A stretch of 46,493 nt of DNA from Actinomycetota bacterium (lineage in GTDB: Bacteria; Actinomycetota; Actinomycetes; S36-B12), in assembly GCA_017857875.1 (NCBI GenBank), contig JAFMCH010000008.1:1-46493 (forward strand), given 5' to 3'. Within the stretch, counting starts at the first letter, position 1; each line of letters starts with the position of its first letter. The notes under the pieces are model-generated. The model saw only the letters and a list, made by a program, of their open reading frames with translations, ran no database searches and was not told the DNA's origin. The translations under genes and the position numbers were made by a program. This document shows positions 1-8,595 of this stretch, in pieces.

Positions 1-846
1 GTCGAATGCCGTGGGGGTGCCCCCTCGTTGGATATGCCCTAGCACCGCCGCTCGAGACTCCTTTCCGGTACGCGCCTCAATGGCTGATGCCAACCAATCG
101 CCGATGCCGGCTAACTTCACGTGCCCGAAAGCATCGACCGAGGCGTCTTTGGTCATCAGGTCGCCATCAGTAGGCAGGGCCCCCTCCGCGACGCAGATGA
201 TCGGCGCGTACTCAGATTCAAAGCGACTGGTCACCCAGCCACACACCTGATCGATGTCGAAGGGAATCTCGGGAATCAAAATGCCGTTAGCTCCCCCGGC
301 CATGCCTGAATGCAACGCGATCCACCCTGCATGTCGCCCCATGACCTCAATCACCAGTGCACGATGGTGAGACTCAGCCGTGGTGTGCAAGCGATCAATC
401 GCCTCGGTTGCGATCGTCACCGCGGTGTCAAAGCCGAAGGTGTAATCGGTCGCATTGAGGTCGTTGTCGATGGTCTTGGGCACACCCACCACAGGAAGTC
501 CATGAGCGGCCAAGGCGGTGGCAACCCCCAGTGTGTCTTCACCACCGATTGCCACGAGCGCATCGATGCCTAGGTCTGCGAAGTTTTTTTCGATTCGTTC
601 GACTCCACCATCAACCTTCAACGGATTTGTTCGAGATGAACCCAAGATGGTGCCACCACGGGGCAAAATGCCACGGACACTTGAAATATCTAAAGCGACA
701 GTGTCTGCTTCAAGCGGTCCTCGCCAGCCATCTCGAAACCCGGTGAACTCAAATCCGTACTGGCTCACGCCCTTGCGAACTACCGCACGAATAACGGCAT
801 TCAGTCCCGGGCAATCGCCCCCACCGGTAAGTACCCCAACCCGCAT
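1..846 (-). CDS. pfkA: 6-phosphofructokinase, probably PPi-dependent (3' end cut by window)
   Basis: Phosphorylates fructose 6-phosphate to fructose 1,6-bisphosphate (cytoplasmic glycolysis). The 282 visible codons carry the family blocks in order: GVLTGGGDCPGLNAVIR (residues 4-20), a GGEDT loop (101-105), PKTIDND, a catalytic-region MGRHAGWIAL and GHIQRGGTPTA near the cut end. The ATG at 846 is chosen because an AGGAG lies about 9 nt upstream and MRVGVLTGGG is the normal family N-terminus; the ATG five bases earlier is out of frame. In this family Gly at position 104 and Gly at 124 favour ATP, whereas Asp104 plus Lys124 mark PPi-dependent enzymes. This protein has Asp104 (GGEDT) and the Lys of PKTIDND, so PPi is the inferred phosphoryl donor. 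The C-terminal part lies outside the window. It is divergent from glpK with about 100 bp between. Confidence 0.95.
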   Translation of the reverse strand, partial: MRVGVLTGGGDCPGLNAVIRAVVRKGVSQYGFEFTGFRDGWRGPLEADTVALDISSVRGILPRGGTILGSSRTNPLKVDGGVERIEKNFADLGIDALVAIGGEDTLGVATALAAHGLPVVGVPKTIDNDLNATDYTFGFDTAVTIATEAIDRLHTTAESHHRALVIEVMGRHAGWIALHSGMAGGANGILIPEIPFDIDQVCGWVTSRFESEYAPIICVAEGALPTDGDLMTKDASVDAFGHVKLAGIGDWLASAIEARTGKESRAAVLGHIQRGGTPTAFD

Positions 847-952
847 TGCATTCTTCTCCTCGACTGTCGATCAACATTTCGTATCACTTGAACCGATGAC
901 CAAGCCTAGCGAAGTAATCCTTCCCATTGGGGTGTTCACTACAGTGCTAGGC

Positions 953-2449
953 ATGGCTTTGCTGTCCATCGACGCAGGAACCACGGGCGTCACCGCCTTG
1001 ACCGTTGACTCCCACGGCCGCATCCTTTCGCGCGGCTACAGCGAGTTTGCGCAGTACTTTCCCGCCGACGGGTGGGTGGAGCACGAACTGGGCGAGATTT
1101 GGGCGGCAACGCTAGCGGCGGTAGGTGCTGCATTGGCGACCAGCCCTGAGGAAATAACAGCTGTGGGCATCACTAATCAACGAGAAACCGTCTGCTTTTG
1201 GGATGGTGAAACCCTCGGATCACCGCGCCGGGCAATCGTGTGGCAGGACCGGCGCACCGCCGGTCACTGCGAGGCATTGCGAGCTGCCGGGGAGGAACCC
1301 CACATTCGATCAATCACCGGCCTTCGACTGGATCCCTACTTCAGCGCAACCAAGATCGCCTGGGTGCGCGATCATGACCCAGATACGTGGGCCGGGGTCA
1401 TCTCTGGTCGAACTCTCATCGGCACTATTGATTCCTACCTCATCGCCCGCATGACGCGGGGGCTGCACCACGTAACCGACCACACCAACGCCTCACGCAC
1501 GCTGCTCTATGACATCGAACAGGGCGGTTGGAGTGAGTCGCTGTGCGACCTGTTCGGCGTGCCGATCACTGCCCTGCCAGAGATTGTGGCCTCCTACGGG
1601 CACATTGCTACCACCGATGCAGCCACGTTCTTGGGCATGAGTATTCCCATCGCCGGCATAGCCGGTGACCAACAGGCCGCCCTGGTAGGTCAGGCGGGGT
1701 TTTGGTCCGGTGATACGAAATGCACCTTTGGAACCGGCTCATTTCTGCTGCTCAACACCGGGTCAACCCTGCAAACACCTCCCAACGGGCTGTTGGCCAC
1801 GGTGGCGCTCGGCCACCCGGATGGGTCACGCGACTTCGCACTCGAGGGCTCAATTTTCGTCACAGGTGCGGCGGTGCAATGGCTACGCGACGGTCTAGGC
1901 ATCATCGCCAGCAGTGCCGATGTCGAGTCCCTGGCTGCTTCGGTGCCCGATAGCGGCGGTGTCGTCTTTGTTCCCGCCCTCACAGGGCTGGGGGCTCCCA
2001 CCTGGGATCCACACGCGCGCGGCCTCATCATCGGCATTCAACGTGGCACGACATCCGCGCATGTGGCCCGAGCCACCCTCGACGGCATTGCCTACCAGGT
2101 AGCCGACGTGGTTGATCTGGCTCGTGCGGAAACCGGAATCAGTCTTCGCCACCTCGCCGTCGACGGCGGCGCGGCAGCAAACAACCTGCTGTGTCAGATC
2201 CAGGCCGATGTGTTGGGAATAGACGTCGAACGCCCGCAGGAGTTGGAAACGACAGGTATCGGTGCTGCCTTCCTCGCCGGGTTAGGTTCTGGCGTCTGGC
2301 AGAACTTTGATCAAATCGCGCGCACCCGCAAGATCGCTGCGGTATTCAGCCCCGCCGGCACACCCGATGTCGTGTCTCGCCGCAGATGGCAGGACGCCGT
2401 TGCACGCGCGGGGCATTGGGCGACCCCTGACCCCACGGTGAGTAGTTAG
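953..2449 (+). CDS. glpK: Glycerol kinase
   Basis: ATP-dependent phosphorylation of glycerol to sn-glycerol 3-phosphate, feeding glycerolipid synthesis or, after oxidation, glycolysis. FGGY-family kinase of 498 aa, a normal GlpK length. Visible signatures are the N-terminal phosphate loop SIDAGTTGVTAL (residues 5-16), the glycerol-kinase block GITNQRET, IVWQDRRT, a central GIAGDQQAALVGQ and FGTGSFLLLNTG, and a C-terminal DGGAAANNLLCQIQAD. The ATG at 953 gives the standard N-terminus; a GTG at 944 is a possible alternative, and no strong ribosome-binding site is visible for either. The open frame continues far upstream, but that part is antisense to pfkA. The 3' end overlaps the convergent plsC stop by 4 bp. 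No adjacent glpF or glpD. Confidence 0.95.
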   Translation: MALLSIDAGTTGVTALTVDSHGRILSRGYSEFAQYFPADGWVEHELGEIWAATLAAVGAALATSPEEITAVGITNQRETVCFWDGETLGSPRRAIVWQDRRTAGHCEALRAAGEEPHIRSITGLRLDPYFSATKIAWVRDHDPDTWAGVISGRTLIGTIDSYLIARMTRGLHHVTDHTNASRTLLYDIEQGGWSESLCDLFGVPITALPEIVASYGHIATTDAATFLGMSIPIAGIAGDQQAALVGQAGFWSGDTKCTFGTGSFLLLNTGSTLQTPPNGLLATVALGHPDGSRDFALEGSIFVTGAAVQWLRDGLGIIASSADVESLAASVPDSGGVVFVPALTGLGAPTWDPHARGLIIGIQRGTTSAHVARATLDGIAYQVADVVDLARAETGISLRHLAVDGGAAANNLLCQIQADVLGIDVERPQELETTGIGAAFLAGLGSGVWQNFDQIARTRKIAAVFSPAGTPDVVSRRRWQDAVARAGHWATPDPTVSS

Positions 2450-3165
2450 TCTGCAGTAGGTTCCGCCGCAGTCACGGCATCTTGAGCCTTCAATTGCTTA
2501 GCCCTGCTGGCATATATGTCGACGTATTCTTGACCGGATAAACCCATGAGCGAGTAAACGATTTCGTCGGTGATCGAACGAAGGATGTAGCGATCGCTCT
2601 CCATGCCCTCGTATCGAGAGAAGTCCAGCGCCGGACCATAGCGAATACCCACGCGCTTGAGGCTCGGTCGGATGCGTCCGGGCGGTTGGATCTCATATGT
2701 GCCGATCATCGCGACGGGAATCACAGGGGCGGGGGCCTCGAGCGCCATCCGAGCCACACCGACGCGACCTCGATATAGTCGCCCGTCTGCGGTTCGTGTG
2801 CCCTCGGGATAAATGCCGAGCAGTTTTCCGTTGCGCAACACACGCACACCGGTAGCGATGGCCGCCTCAGCCGCACGGCCGCTGGATCGATCGATCGGCA
2901 CCTGACCTACACCGGCAAAAAACGCTTTGGTGAGCAAGCCCTTGACCCCACGGCCCGTGAAATAGTCACTCTTCGCCAAGAAGGTAATCCGTCGGCTCAT
3001 CATGAGGGCAAGGAAGAACGAATCCGAAAACGACAGGTGATTGCTCGCCACGATGGCCGAACCGCGCTTGGGCAGGATGCCGTCCCCCTCGACCCACGGC
3101 CGAAACAGTACGCGCAGCCACGGACCGACGAGGATCCATTTCAAAACCCAGTACAACACAGCCAC
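2446..3165 (-). CDS. plsC: 1-acyl-sn-glycerol-3-phosphate acyltransferase (PlsC family)
   Basis: Transfers an acyl chain to lysophosphatidate, or a related acceptor, at the membrane during phospholipid or glycolipid synthesis. The 239-aa protein has a hydrophobic N-terminus, the acyltransferase HX4D motif NHLSFSD (His43, Asp48), an FxxR-like VPIDRS block near residue 90, and the EGTR motif (121-124) that binds the glycerophosphate. The start is a GTG at 3165; a second GTG two codons in is possible. The equivalent M. tuberculosis gene is Rv2182c, and the surrounding genes also match that neighbourhood. It is divergent from the alpha/beta hydrolase and convergent with glpK. The exact acceptor cannot be read from sequence. 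Confidence 0.9.
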   Translation of the reverse strand: MAVLYWVLKWILVGPWLRVLFRPWVEGDGILPKRGSAIVASNHLSFSDSFFLALMMSRRITFLAKSDYFTGRGVKGLLTKAFFAGVGQVPIDRSSGRAAEAAIATGVRVLRNGKLLGIYPEGTRTADGRLYRGRVGVARMALEAPAPVIPVAMIGTYEIQPPGRIRPSLKRVGIRYGPALDFSRYEGMESDRYILRSITDEIVYSLMGLSGQEYVDIYASRAKQLKAQDAVTAAEPTAD

Positions 3166-3255
3166 AGCCTAGGGCGTGTGACACTATCGGGAGGTCAGGT
3201 CGGGGCCGGACACCCGTGAAGATGCACCGACGCGAGGACACTGCAGGAGGCGGAT

Positions 3256-4011
3256 ATGCCGTTACTTCCCGGAGCTGAACCCTTTGAGGCCGACAACGGT
3301 TCGGTGGGGGTGCTCCTGCTCCACGGCTTCACCGGGTCACCCAAGTCGATGACGCCGTGGGCCCACTACCTAGCCGAGGCTGGCTACACGGTGCGCGTGC
3401 CACGTCTGCCCGGCCACGGAACCCGCTGGCAGGAAATGAACGTCACCACCTGGCAGGACTGGTACGCCGAGGCCGAGCGATCCTTCCGCGAATTGCAGGC
3501 TAGGTGCGATTCGGTGTTCGTCATGGGGCTATCGATGGGCGGATCACTAACTCTACGGTTGGCAGAGGCTAAAGCAGATGCCATCGCGGGCATCGTGCTG
3601 GTCAATCCGGCGGTGCATTCCGAACGACCCGATCGTTTCGCACTCCCGGTCGTCAAGCATCTCGTCGGCGCCTTCCCGGGCATCTCCAACGACATCAAAA
3701 AGCCCGACCAAGACGAGGGCGCCTACGACAAGGTGCCGCTCAAGGCGGCGCATTCGTTGACCGGGTTATGGAAGCTCGTCAAGGCGGACATCGCCCGCGT
3801 GACCCAACCACTACTGATGTTTCGCAGCGCCGAAGATCACGTTGTAGAGGCATCCAACGGCGCCTGGATTCTGGCCAACGTCGCCTCCACCGACGCGACA
3901 GAGGTGGTGTTGCTTGACTCTTACCACGTCGCAACGCTCGACAATGACGCTCCGACAATTTTCGCCGAAAGCCTCTCCTTCGTGCAACGACTGTCACCCA
4001 CGGCAGGCTGA
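3256..4011 (+). CDS. Alpha/beta hydrolase, carboxylesterase / monoacylglycerol lipase type
   Basis: A 251-aa single-domain serine hydrolase resembling the Est30-type carboxylesterases. Visible elements: the oxyanion block LLHGFTGSP (about residues 20-29), the nucleophile elbow GLSMGG with Ser93, an Asp in the SAEDHVV segment and a His in SYHVATLDND near the C-terminus, giving a complete Ser-Asp-His triad. No signal peptide, so it acts in the cytoplasm or at the inner membrane face. A strong AGGAGG (3245-3250), five bases before the ATG, fixes the start. It is divergent from plsC and seven bases ahead of the following gene. Together these suggest acyl-ester turnover in lipid metabolism; the substrate is unknown. 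Confidence 0.88.
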   Translation: MPLLPGAEPFEADNGSVGVLLLHGFTGSPKSMTPWAHYLAEAGYTVRVPRLPGHGTRWQEMNVTTWQDWYAEAERSFRELQARCDSVFVMGLSMGGSLTLRLAEAKADAIAGIVLVNPAVHSERPDRFALPVVKHLVGAFPGISNDIKKPDQDEGAYDKVPLKAAHSLTGLWKLVKADIARVTQPLLMFRSAEDHVVEASNGAWILANVASTDATEVVLLDSYHVATLDNDAPTIFAESLSFVQRLSPTAG

Positions 4012-4017
4012 GCCTTC

Positions 4018-4794
4018 ATGGCCCATACCGGTACGCACAGCAATGAACTACCAGCGCGTTCCTTTGCGCCACTGGTAGACGTGGATCCACCGCTGGTGAC
4101 CACCGTGGTCGAAATGCTCACCAGCGAACACATCGCCGCCTACGCCGAACCGTATTCAGGCGAAACCGGTCCCTATCGCGACGTGAGATCACCCAATAGG
4201 CCCACGAGTCGCATTTTCGTCGACCGAGAACGACTCCATGTGGCCCGAGCCGTTGTCGCCTCGCGGCTGCCACAACTTCAGGCTGCATTGCACGCCGACG
4301 CCGCCGCTCGCGCTGATGCCGAGCAGATGAAAAAACTCAGCGCCGCGCAGGTCGATGCGGCGTGGGCCGATCTCATGACCGCGCTTTCTAACACCGATGC
4401 TTCATCACCGGAGATATCTGCCAGCACAGACCCAGCCGAGACTTCGGGGTTATCGGCTCGCCTTATTCGTCAACACGACGATGCACCATCAGACGACATG
4501 ATCGATGAGCTTTCGATGGCCGGCGGCCCCCGAGACTACGCAATGGCCGATGAGCCCGAGGAGGGCTTTTCGCCGCCTCATCCCCCACCCCTGCCGCGAC
4601 CGAGGGATGCTGTTGATCGCCTCGCTTGGGGTGGGGCGATCGGTGGGCCACTGCTGCTCGTCGGCAGCCACGTGTTCAATTTGGGCACAACTTTGGGCGG
4701 TGTTGGTGTAGCAGCGTCCATTGCTGGTTTCGTGACGCTGGTCGCGCGAATGAAATCCGAGCGCGAGTCGGGCGATGATGGGGCAGTTGTTTGA
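4018..4794 (+). CDS. Conserved actinobacterial membrane protein of unknown function
   Basis: 258 aa, not assigned a function. The first 110 residues look like a small soluble domain (segments LTSEHIAAYAEPY and RIFVDRERLHVARAVVASRL, which suggest a beta-alpha fold). A polar, acidic, Pro-rich linker follows, and the C-terminus has two hydrophobic stretches (about 205-225 and 228-245) that should form a helical hairpin in the membrane. It starts 7 bp after the hydrolase stop, so the two are very likely co-transcribed. Streptomyces carries a similar soluble-plus-two-TM protein in the same lipid neighbourhood, as far as I recall; that is memory, not a search. Confidence 0.75.
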   Translation: MAHTGTHSNELPARSFAPLVDVDPPLVTTVVEMLTSEHIAAYAEPYSGETGPYRDVRSPNRPTSRIFVDRERLHVARAVVASRLPQLQAALHADAAARADAEQMKKLSAAQVDAAWADLMTALSNTDASSPEISASTDPAETSGLSARLIRQHDDAPSDDMIDELSMAGGPRDYAMADEPEEGFSPPHPPPLPRPRDAVDRLAWGGAIGGPLLLVGSHVFNLGTTLGGVGVAASIAGFVTLVARMKSERESGDDGAVV

Positions 4795-4804
4795 CCGCGG
4801 CAAG

Positions 4805-5758
4805 CTATCTGGGTTGACGGGCCAGATCAGCTGCCCCCACAACGCCCGCGTCGTTGCCCAGTGTGGCGGCGATGATGGGCGGAATTGAACGCTCCGTGCC
4901 CCCGATGACCTTCGCGGCCAGAGTGGACCGGGCGCTCATCAAGAGAAGATCACCAGCCTCAGACACCCCGCCGCCAATGATGAATGCCTGCGGATCAATG
5001 ATGGCGACCAAGTCGGCCAAACCTCGGCCCAGCCACATGCCCACCAGATCAAACGCCTGACGGGCCACCACATCGCCTGCTTGCGCTGCCTGCGTAACGT
5101 GGCGGCCTTGTACTCCCTCGGGTGTGCCATCACCGAGTGACAGCAGCACTGCGGCCTCCCTGCGATGCTGTGCTGCTAGCTGCCGGGCTTGGCGCACCAG
5201 CGCATTTCCACTCGCATACTGCTCCCAGCACCCATTGCGTCCGCAGCCACATGGCAGACCGTCGGGTACCGCGTTCATATGTCCGATCTCTGCGGCCCCG
5301 CCGTGGGCACCGCGTCGCAGTACGCCGCGCATGATGAGCCCCCCACCAATGCCCGTACCCACGGTCACCACGACCACGTCGTCGAGGTGCCGACCGGCAC
5401 CGAAGACGAACTCACCCCATGCTGCGGCGTTGCCATCGTTTTCCACCACCGTTGGAAGTCCGGTAGCGGCGCTCACCACCGCCCCGAGCGATACGTTCGC
5501 CCAACCAAGGTTCGGTGCCGTGATGACTTTGGTTCGATCAAAATCAACAAGTGCTGCAACGCCCAAGCCGATCGATTCGATCTCACCCGGTGCACCCGCG
5601 CGCAGCCGCTCGATTGCGTCAATCACCTCGCGTGTGGCCGCATCGGAGTCTTGGCGCGGGCTAGGAACCCGCTCGCTGGCCAGCACCTGCCCGCCATCGT
5701 CAACGACAGCAGCCAAGATTTTGGTGCCCCCGATATCGACACCGATGCGCATGCTCAT
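4805..5758 (-). CDS. glkA: ROK-family glucokinase
   Basis: ATP-dependent phosphorylation of glucose to glucose 6-phosphate; the actinobacterial ROK enzyme is the main non-PTS entry route for glucose. 317 aa from the chosen start. Visible motifs: DIGGTK phosphate loop (8-13), ENDGN with the catalytic base Asp108, VGTGIGGG (133-140), and the ROK zinc site His160 with CGCGRNGCWEQ (Cys170, Cys172, Cys177). The longer open frame starting at 5839 would run into the upstream SRPBCC gene and adds a basic, Pro-rich extension, so the ATG at 5758 (MSMRIGVDIGG) is preferred; 5752 is also possible. It lies 37 bp downstream of the SRPBCC gene on the same strand. A different ROK sugar kinase cannot be excluded. 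Confidence 0.9.
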   Translation of the reverse strand: MSMRIGVDIGGTKILAAVVDDGGQVLASERVPSPRQDSDAATREVIDAIERLRAGAPGEIESIGLGVAALVDFDRTKVITAPNLGWANVSLGAVVSAATGLPTVVENDGNAAAWGEFVFGAGRHLDDVVVVTVGTGIGGGLIMRGVLRRGAHGGAAEIGHMNAVPDGLPCGCGRNGCWEQYASGNALVRQARQLAAQHRREAAVLLSLGDGTPEGVQGRHVTQAAQAGDVVARQAFDLVGMWLGRGLADLVAIIDPQAFIIGGGVSEAGDLLLMSARSTLAAKVIGGTERSIPPIIAATLGNDAGVVGAADLARQPR

Positions 5759-5795
5759 CTGGGTATCTCGCTCATCAGGGAGTCTGGTCGCTTCC

Positions 5796-6227
5796 TTAGG
5801 CCTCGGCCCGGGCTTTGAGGCCCTTGAGCGCCGAGTCAACGATGACCTTTTCGGCCTTGCGTTTGATCATGCCGATCATCGGGATCTTCACATCGACGGC
5901 CAGTCGGTAGCGCACCTCGGTGACGCCCGGTTCGACGACGGTCAGTTCATAGCTGCCATCCATCGCACGCAACACATCGGCGCTCAGCAGCCGCCAGTGC
6001 ACCGCAAGGTCACCATCCCAGGTGTACTGCAGTTCGTAGGTGTCCCGGATAGGCCCTGAAGCAAGTTCGAATCGAGCGGTAATGGGGCGGCCTCCCGAAC
6101 TCGTCAGCACGGTCACGCTGGTGATGCCTTCGCTCCACTGCGGGTAGGCAGGTAAATCGGCGATGACATCCATCACGCGGCGCGCATCCGCCTGGATTGC
6201 GATGGAGGATTCCGTCTGATCAGCCAC
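5796..6227 (-). CDS. SRPBCC (START-like) domain protein
   Basis: A 143-aa protein of the SRPBCC/polyketide cyclase-dehydrase superfamily, which binds hydrophobic ligands in a helix-grip fold. Characteristic features are the early segment VMDVIADLPAYPQWSEG, which forms the first helices and the conserved Trp, alternating beta strands in the middle, and a long C-terminal amphipathic helix from about residue 115. No catalytic residues are apparent, so a lipid-binding or carrier role is as likely as enzymatic activity. The equivalent position in M. tuberculosis holds Rv2185c. It is the middle gene of a minus-strand group of a second SRPBCC gene, this one and glucokinase. Confidence 0.85.
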   Translation of the reverse strand: MADQTESSIAIQADARRVMDVIADLPAYPQWSEGITSVTVLTSSGGRPITARFELASGPIRDTYELQYTWDGDLAVHWRLLSADVLRAMDGSYELTVVEPGVTEVRYRLAVDVKIPMIGMIKRKAEKVIVDSALKGLKARAEA

Positions 6228-6236
6228 GCTGGGAGC

Positions 6237-6665
6237 CTATCGGTCGCCAGGTGCTCGGAGACTTCGCTCACCTTCGAGTTCATCCTTCAACGCCCAGACC
6301 GTCCGTTTCCATGCCAATGCATGCCGGCGTCGGATTCGATCAATCTCTCGACGTCCGCGATGTGAGTCGGGCAGGCGACGGGCAATGACCGCAGATCCCG
6401 GAGTCGTTGGATCGGCTCGGAGGTAGTAGTGAACGATGACGCCGTTGGCGACCGATTCCAGCCACACTTCACTGGTGCCAACCAGTTCACCGGTAACCGT
6501 CCAGCGCAATCCCTCCTGCGCTCGGTCCATAAATACCGTCAGGGTCAGTCCCGGCCACCAGGTTTGCCACCGCTGCGGATCAGCGATGACCGCGGCAATG
6601 ATCCCCCGCTCAACGACGACGTAGGTCTCATCTACCAGGTCGACAGCGGCCATACGGTAAACCAT
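6237..6665 (-). CDS. Second SRPBCC-like protein
   Basis: 142 aa, apparently a divergent relative of the SRPBCC protein immediately downstream. The N-terminal half has the helix-grip pattern (IIAAVIADPQRWQTWWPG, with Trp residues at the expected helix/strand junction) followed by beta-strand segments; the C-terminus is a basic helix (DRIRRRHALAWKRTVWALKD) that could lie on a membrane. The ATG at 6665 and the in-frame ATG at 6653 are both plausible and neither has a clear ribosome-binding site. Nine bases separate it from the next SRPBCC gene. Ligand and role unknown. Confidence 0.75.
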   Translation of the reverse strand: MVYRMAAVDLVDETYVVVERGIIAAVIADPQRWQTWWPGLTLTVFMDRAQEGLRWTVTGELVGTSEVWLESVANGVIVHYYLRADPTTPGSAVIARRLPDSHRGRREIDRIRRRHALAWKRTVWALKDELEGERSLRAPGDR

Positions 6666-6786
6666 ATCCGTTCATCAATGTTCGCAGGTGAGGCCTGAGG
6701 TCTCTGGTTCTTCCTGCCTCGGGCCGCCACATCGCGTAACGTAACTGCCATCGGGTCGCGAAGACCCACCCCGAGGGAGGTAACGG

Positions 6787-8583
6787 ATGAAGACTGAGTT
6801 TGCTGTGCCCGCGATCGTCGCGGCACCCGCGTCAGGAAACCTGACCGACCACATCATCGAAAATGCCCAGCAGGCAGGCAACCAGGTGGTGCTCTCCCGC
6901 GTTGTCCGAGGCGATTGGGTTGGGGTGACAGCACAGCAGTTCTTGACTCAGGTGAAGGCGGTGGCCAAGGGGCTTATCGCGGCTGGTGTCGAGCCCGGCC
7001 AGCGTGTGGCCATCATGTCGCGCACCTGTTACGACTGGACCGTCGCTGACTATGCGATCTGGTACGCCGGAGGCATCGGGGTGCCGGTCTATGAGACCTC
7101 CTCAGCCGAGCAACTCGAGTGGATCCTCAGCGACTCCGATGCCGTGGCAATCTTTTTGGAAAGCGACAAGAACAAGGACGTGTTTGATGAGGTCGCCGAC
7201 CGCGTGCCGGACTGTTCGCGCTCCTGGCTTTTCGACGACGGGGCGATGGACGCACTCGCCGCCGCCGGCGCCGAGATCAGTGACGAGGCACTTGAGCAGG
7301 CACGAGCCACGGTTACGCCCGACACTCTCGCCACGATCATCTACACGTCTGGCACTACCGGGCGGCCCAAGGGCTGCATGCTCACCCATCGAAACTTCAT
7401 GTTCGAGGTCGACAACGTAGTCCAGGGCATGCCCGAGGTGTTCTTGAAATCCGGTGCATCCACCCTGCTGTTCTTGCCGTTGGCGCACGTATTCGGACGC
7501 ATCATTCAGTTGGGCGCGGTGCGCGCACGGGTTCGCCTTGGCCATGCACCCGATGTCAAAAACCTCCTCGCCGATCTGCAGTCGTTCCAACCGACCTTCT
7601 TGCTAGCGGTACCGCGGGTGTTCGAAAAGGTGTACAACTCCGCGCAGCAAAAAGCCACTTCTGAAGGCAAAGGAAATATTTTCAATACCGCAGCCCAGAC
7701 CGCCATCGATTACAGCAAGGCGCTGGACACCGGCGGTGCCGGTTTGGTTTTGAAACTCAAGCACAAACTGTTTGACCGCCTTGTCTACGGCAAGTTACGC
7801 GCGGCGATGGGTGGAAATGTGGAATGGGCGGTGTCAGGTGGCGCTCCGCTGGGTGAACGGCTCGGACACTTCTTCCGTGGCATCGGTGTCATCATCTTGG
7901 AGGGTTACGGACTCACCGAAACGAGTGCGGCCACAACGGTCAACCGGCCCAAGGCCATCAAGATTGGCACCGTGGGTCAACCGTTCCCGGGCGCCAAAGT
8001 CAAGGTGGCCGCCGATGGTGAACTGCTGCTCGCCGGTGATCAAATCTTCCAGGGTTACTGGAAGAACCCCACCGCGACAGCGGAAGCGATCGAGCCTGAT
8101 GGCTGGTTTCATTCCGGCGACATCGGCGAGATTGACGACGATGGATTCGTGCGCATCACCGGGCGTAAGAAGGAACTCTTGGTGACCGCTGGCGGCAAGA
8201 ACGTCGCCCCTGCAGTCTTGGAGGACCGCCTGCGCGCCAATTACCTGGTCAGTCAGTGCATCGTTGTGGGCGATGGTCAGCCGTTCATTGCCGCTTTGGT
8301 CACCATCGACCCCGAATCATTTCCGGCGTGGTTGAAGCAGGCTGGCAAGTCCGAGACCTTGACCATCGCAGACGCGGTCAAGGATCCAGACCTCATCGCC
8401 ACCATTCAAGGAGCCGTCGATGAGGCCAATAAGGCCGTGTCCCACGCCGAGGCCATCAAGAAATTTCATGTCCTGGACATCGACTGGACTGAAGAGGGCG
8501 GCCAGTTGACTCCCTCGATGAAACTCAAGCGCAATGTCGTTATGAAGGACTTCGCTGGCGAGGTTGACGCTCTGTACGCATGA
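6787..8583 (+). CDS. fadD15: Long-chain fatty-acid--CoA ligase (FadD15-like)
   Basis: Activates fatty acids to acyl-CoA via an acyl-adenylate at the inner face of the membrane. 598 aa, the usual length for the long-chain (AMP-forming) class. Motifs: the P-loop YTSGTTGRPKG (about 186-196) with the THRN that follows, the adenylate motif EGYGLTETSA, WFHSGDIG, and the hinge/catalytic block GRKKELLVTAGGKNVAP containing the C-domain lysines. GGGAGG followed by TAAC places the ATG at 6787. The equivalent gene in M. tuberculosis is fadD15 (Rv2187). It is followed after only 12 bp by a histidine kinase, so the acyl-CoA ligase and the two-component system are probably on one transcript. Confidence 0.93.
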   Translation: MKTEFAVPAIVAAPASGNLTDHIIENAQQAGNQVVLSRVVRGDWVGVTAQQFLTQVKAVAKGLIAAGVEPGQRVAIMSRTCYDWTVADYAIWYAGGIGVPVYETSSAEQLEWILSDSDAVAIFLESDKNKDVFDEVADRVPDCSRSWLFDDGAMDALAAAGAEISDEALEQARATVTPDTLATIIYTSGTTGRPKGCMLTHRNFMFEVDNVVQGMPEVFLKSGASTLLFLPLAHVFGRIIQLGAVRARVRLGHAPDVKNLLADLQSFQPTFLLAVPRVFEKVYNSAQQKATSEGKGNIFNTAAQTAIDYSKALDTGGAGLVLKLKHKLFDRLVYGKLRAAMGGNVEWAVSGGAPLGERLGHFFRGIGVIILEGYGLTETSAATTVNRPKAIKIGTVGQPFPGAKVKVAADGELLLAGDQIFQGYWKNPTATAEAIEPDGWFHSGDIGEIDDDGFVRITGRKKELLVTAGGKNVAPAVLEDRLRANYLVSQCIVVGDGQPFIAALVTIDPESFPAWLKQAGKSETLTIADAVKDPDLIATIQGAVDEANKAVSHAEAIKKFHVLDIDWTEEGGQLTPSMKLKRNVVMKDFAGEVDALYA

Positions 8584-8595
8584 CATGATCACGGC

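Noticed and set aside
518-952. N-terminal extension of the glycerol kinase frame (about 145 codons)
   Set aside because: It is antisense to the conserved pfkA coding sequence, and the family N-terminus starts at 953.
5124-6059. 311-codon plus-strand open frame
   Set aside because: It is antisense to glucokinase and the SRPBCC gene, with no recognisable domain, and is Ser/Pro/Arg-rich as expected for a GC-rich shadow frame.
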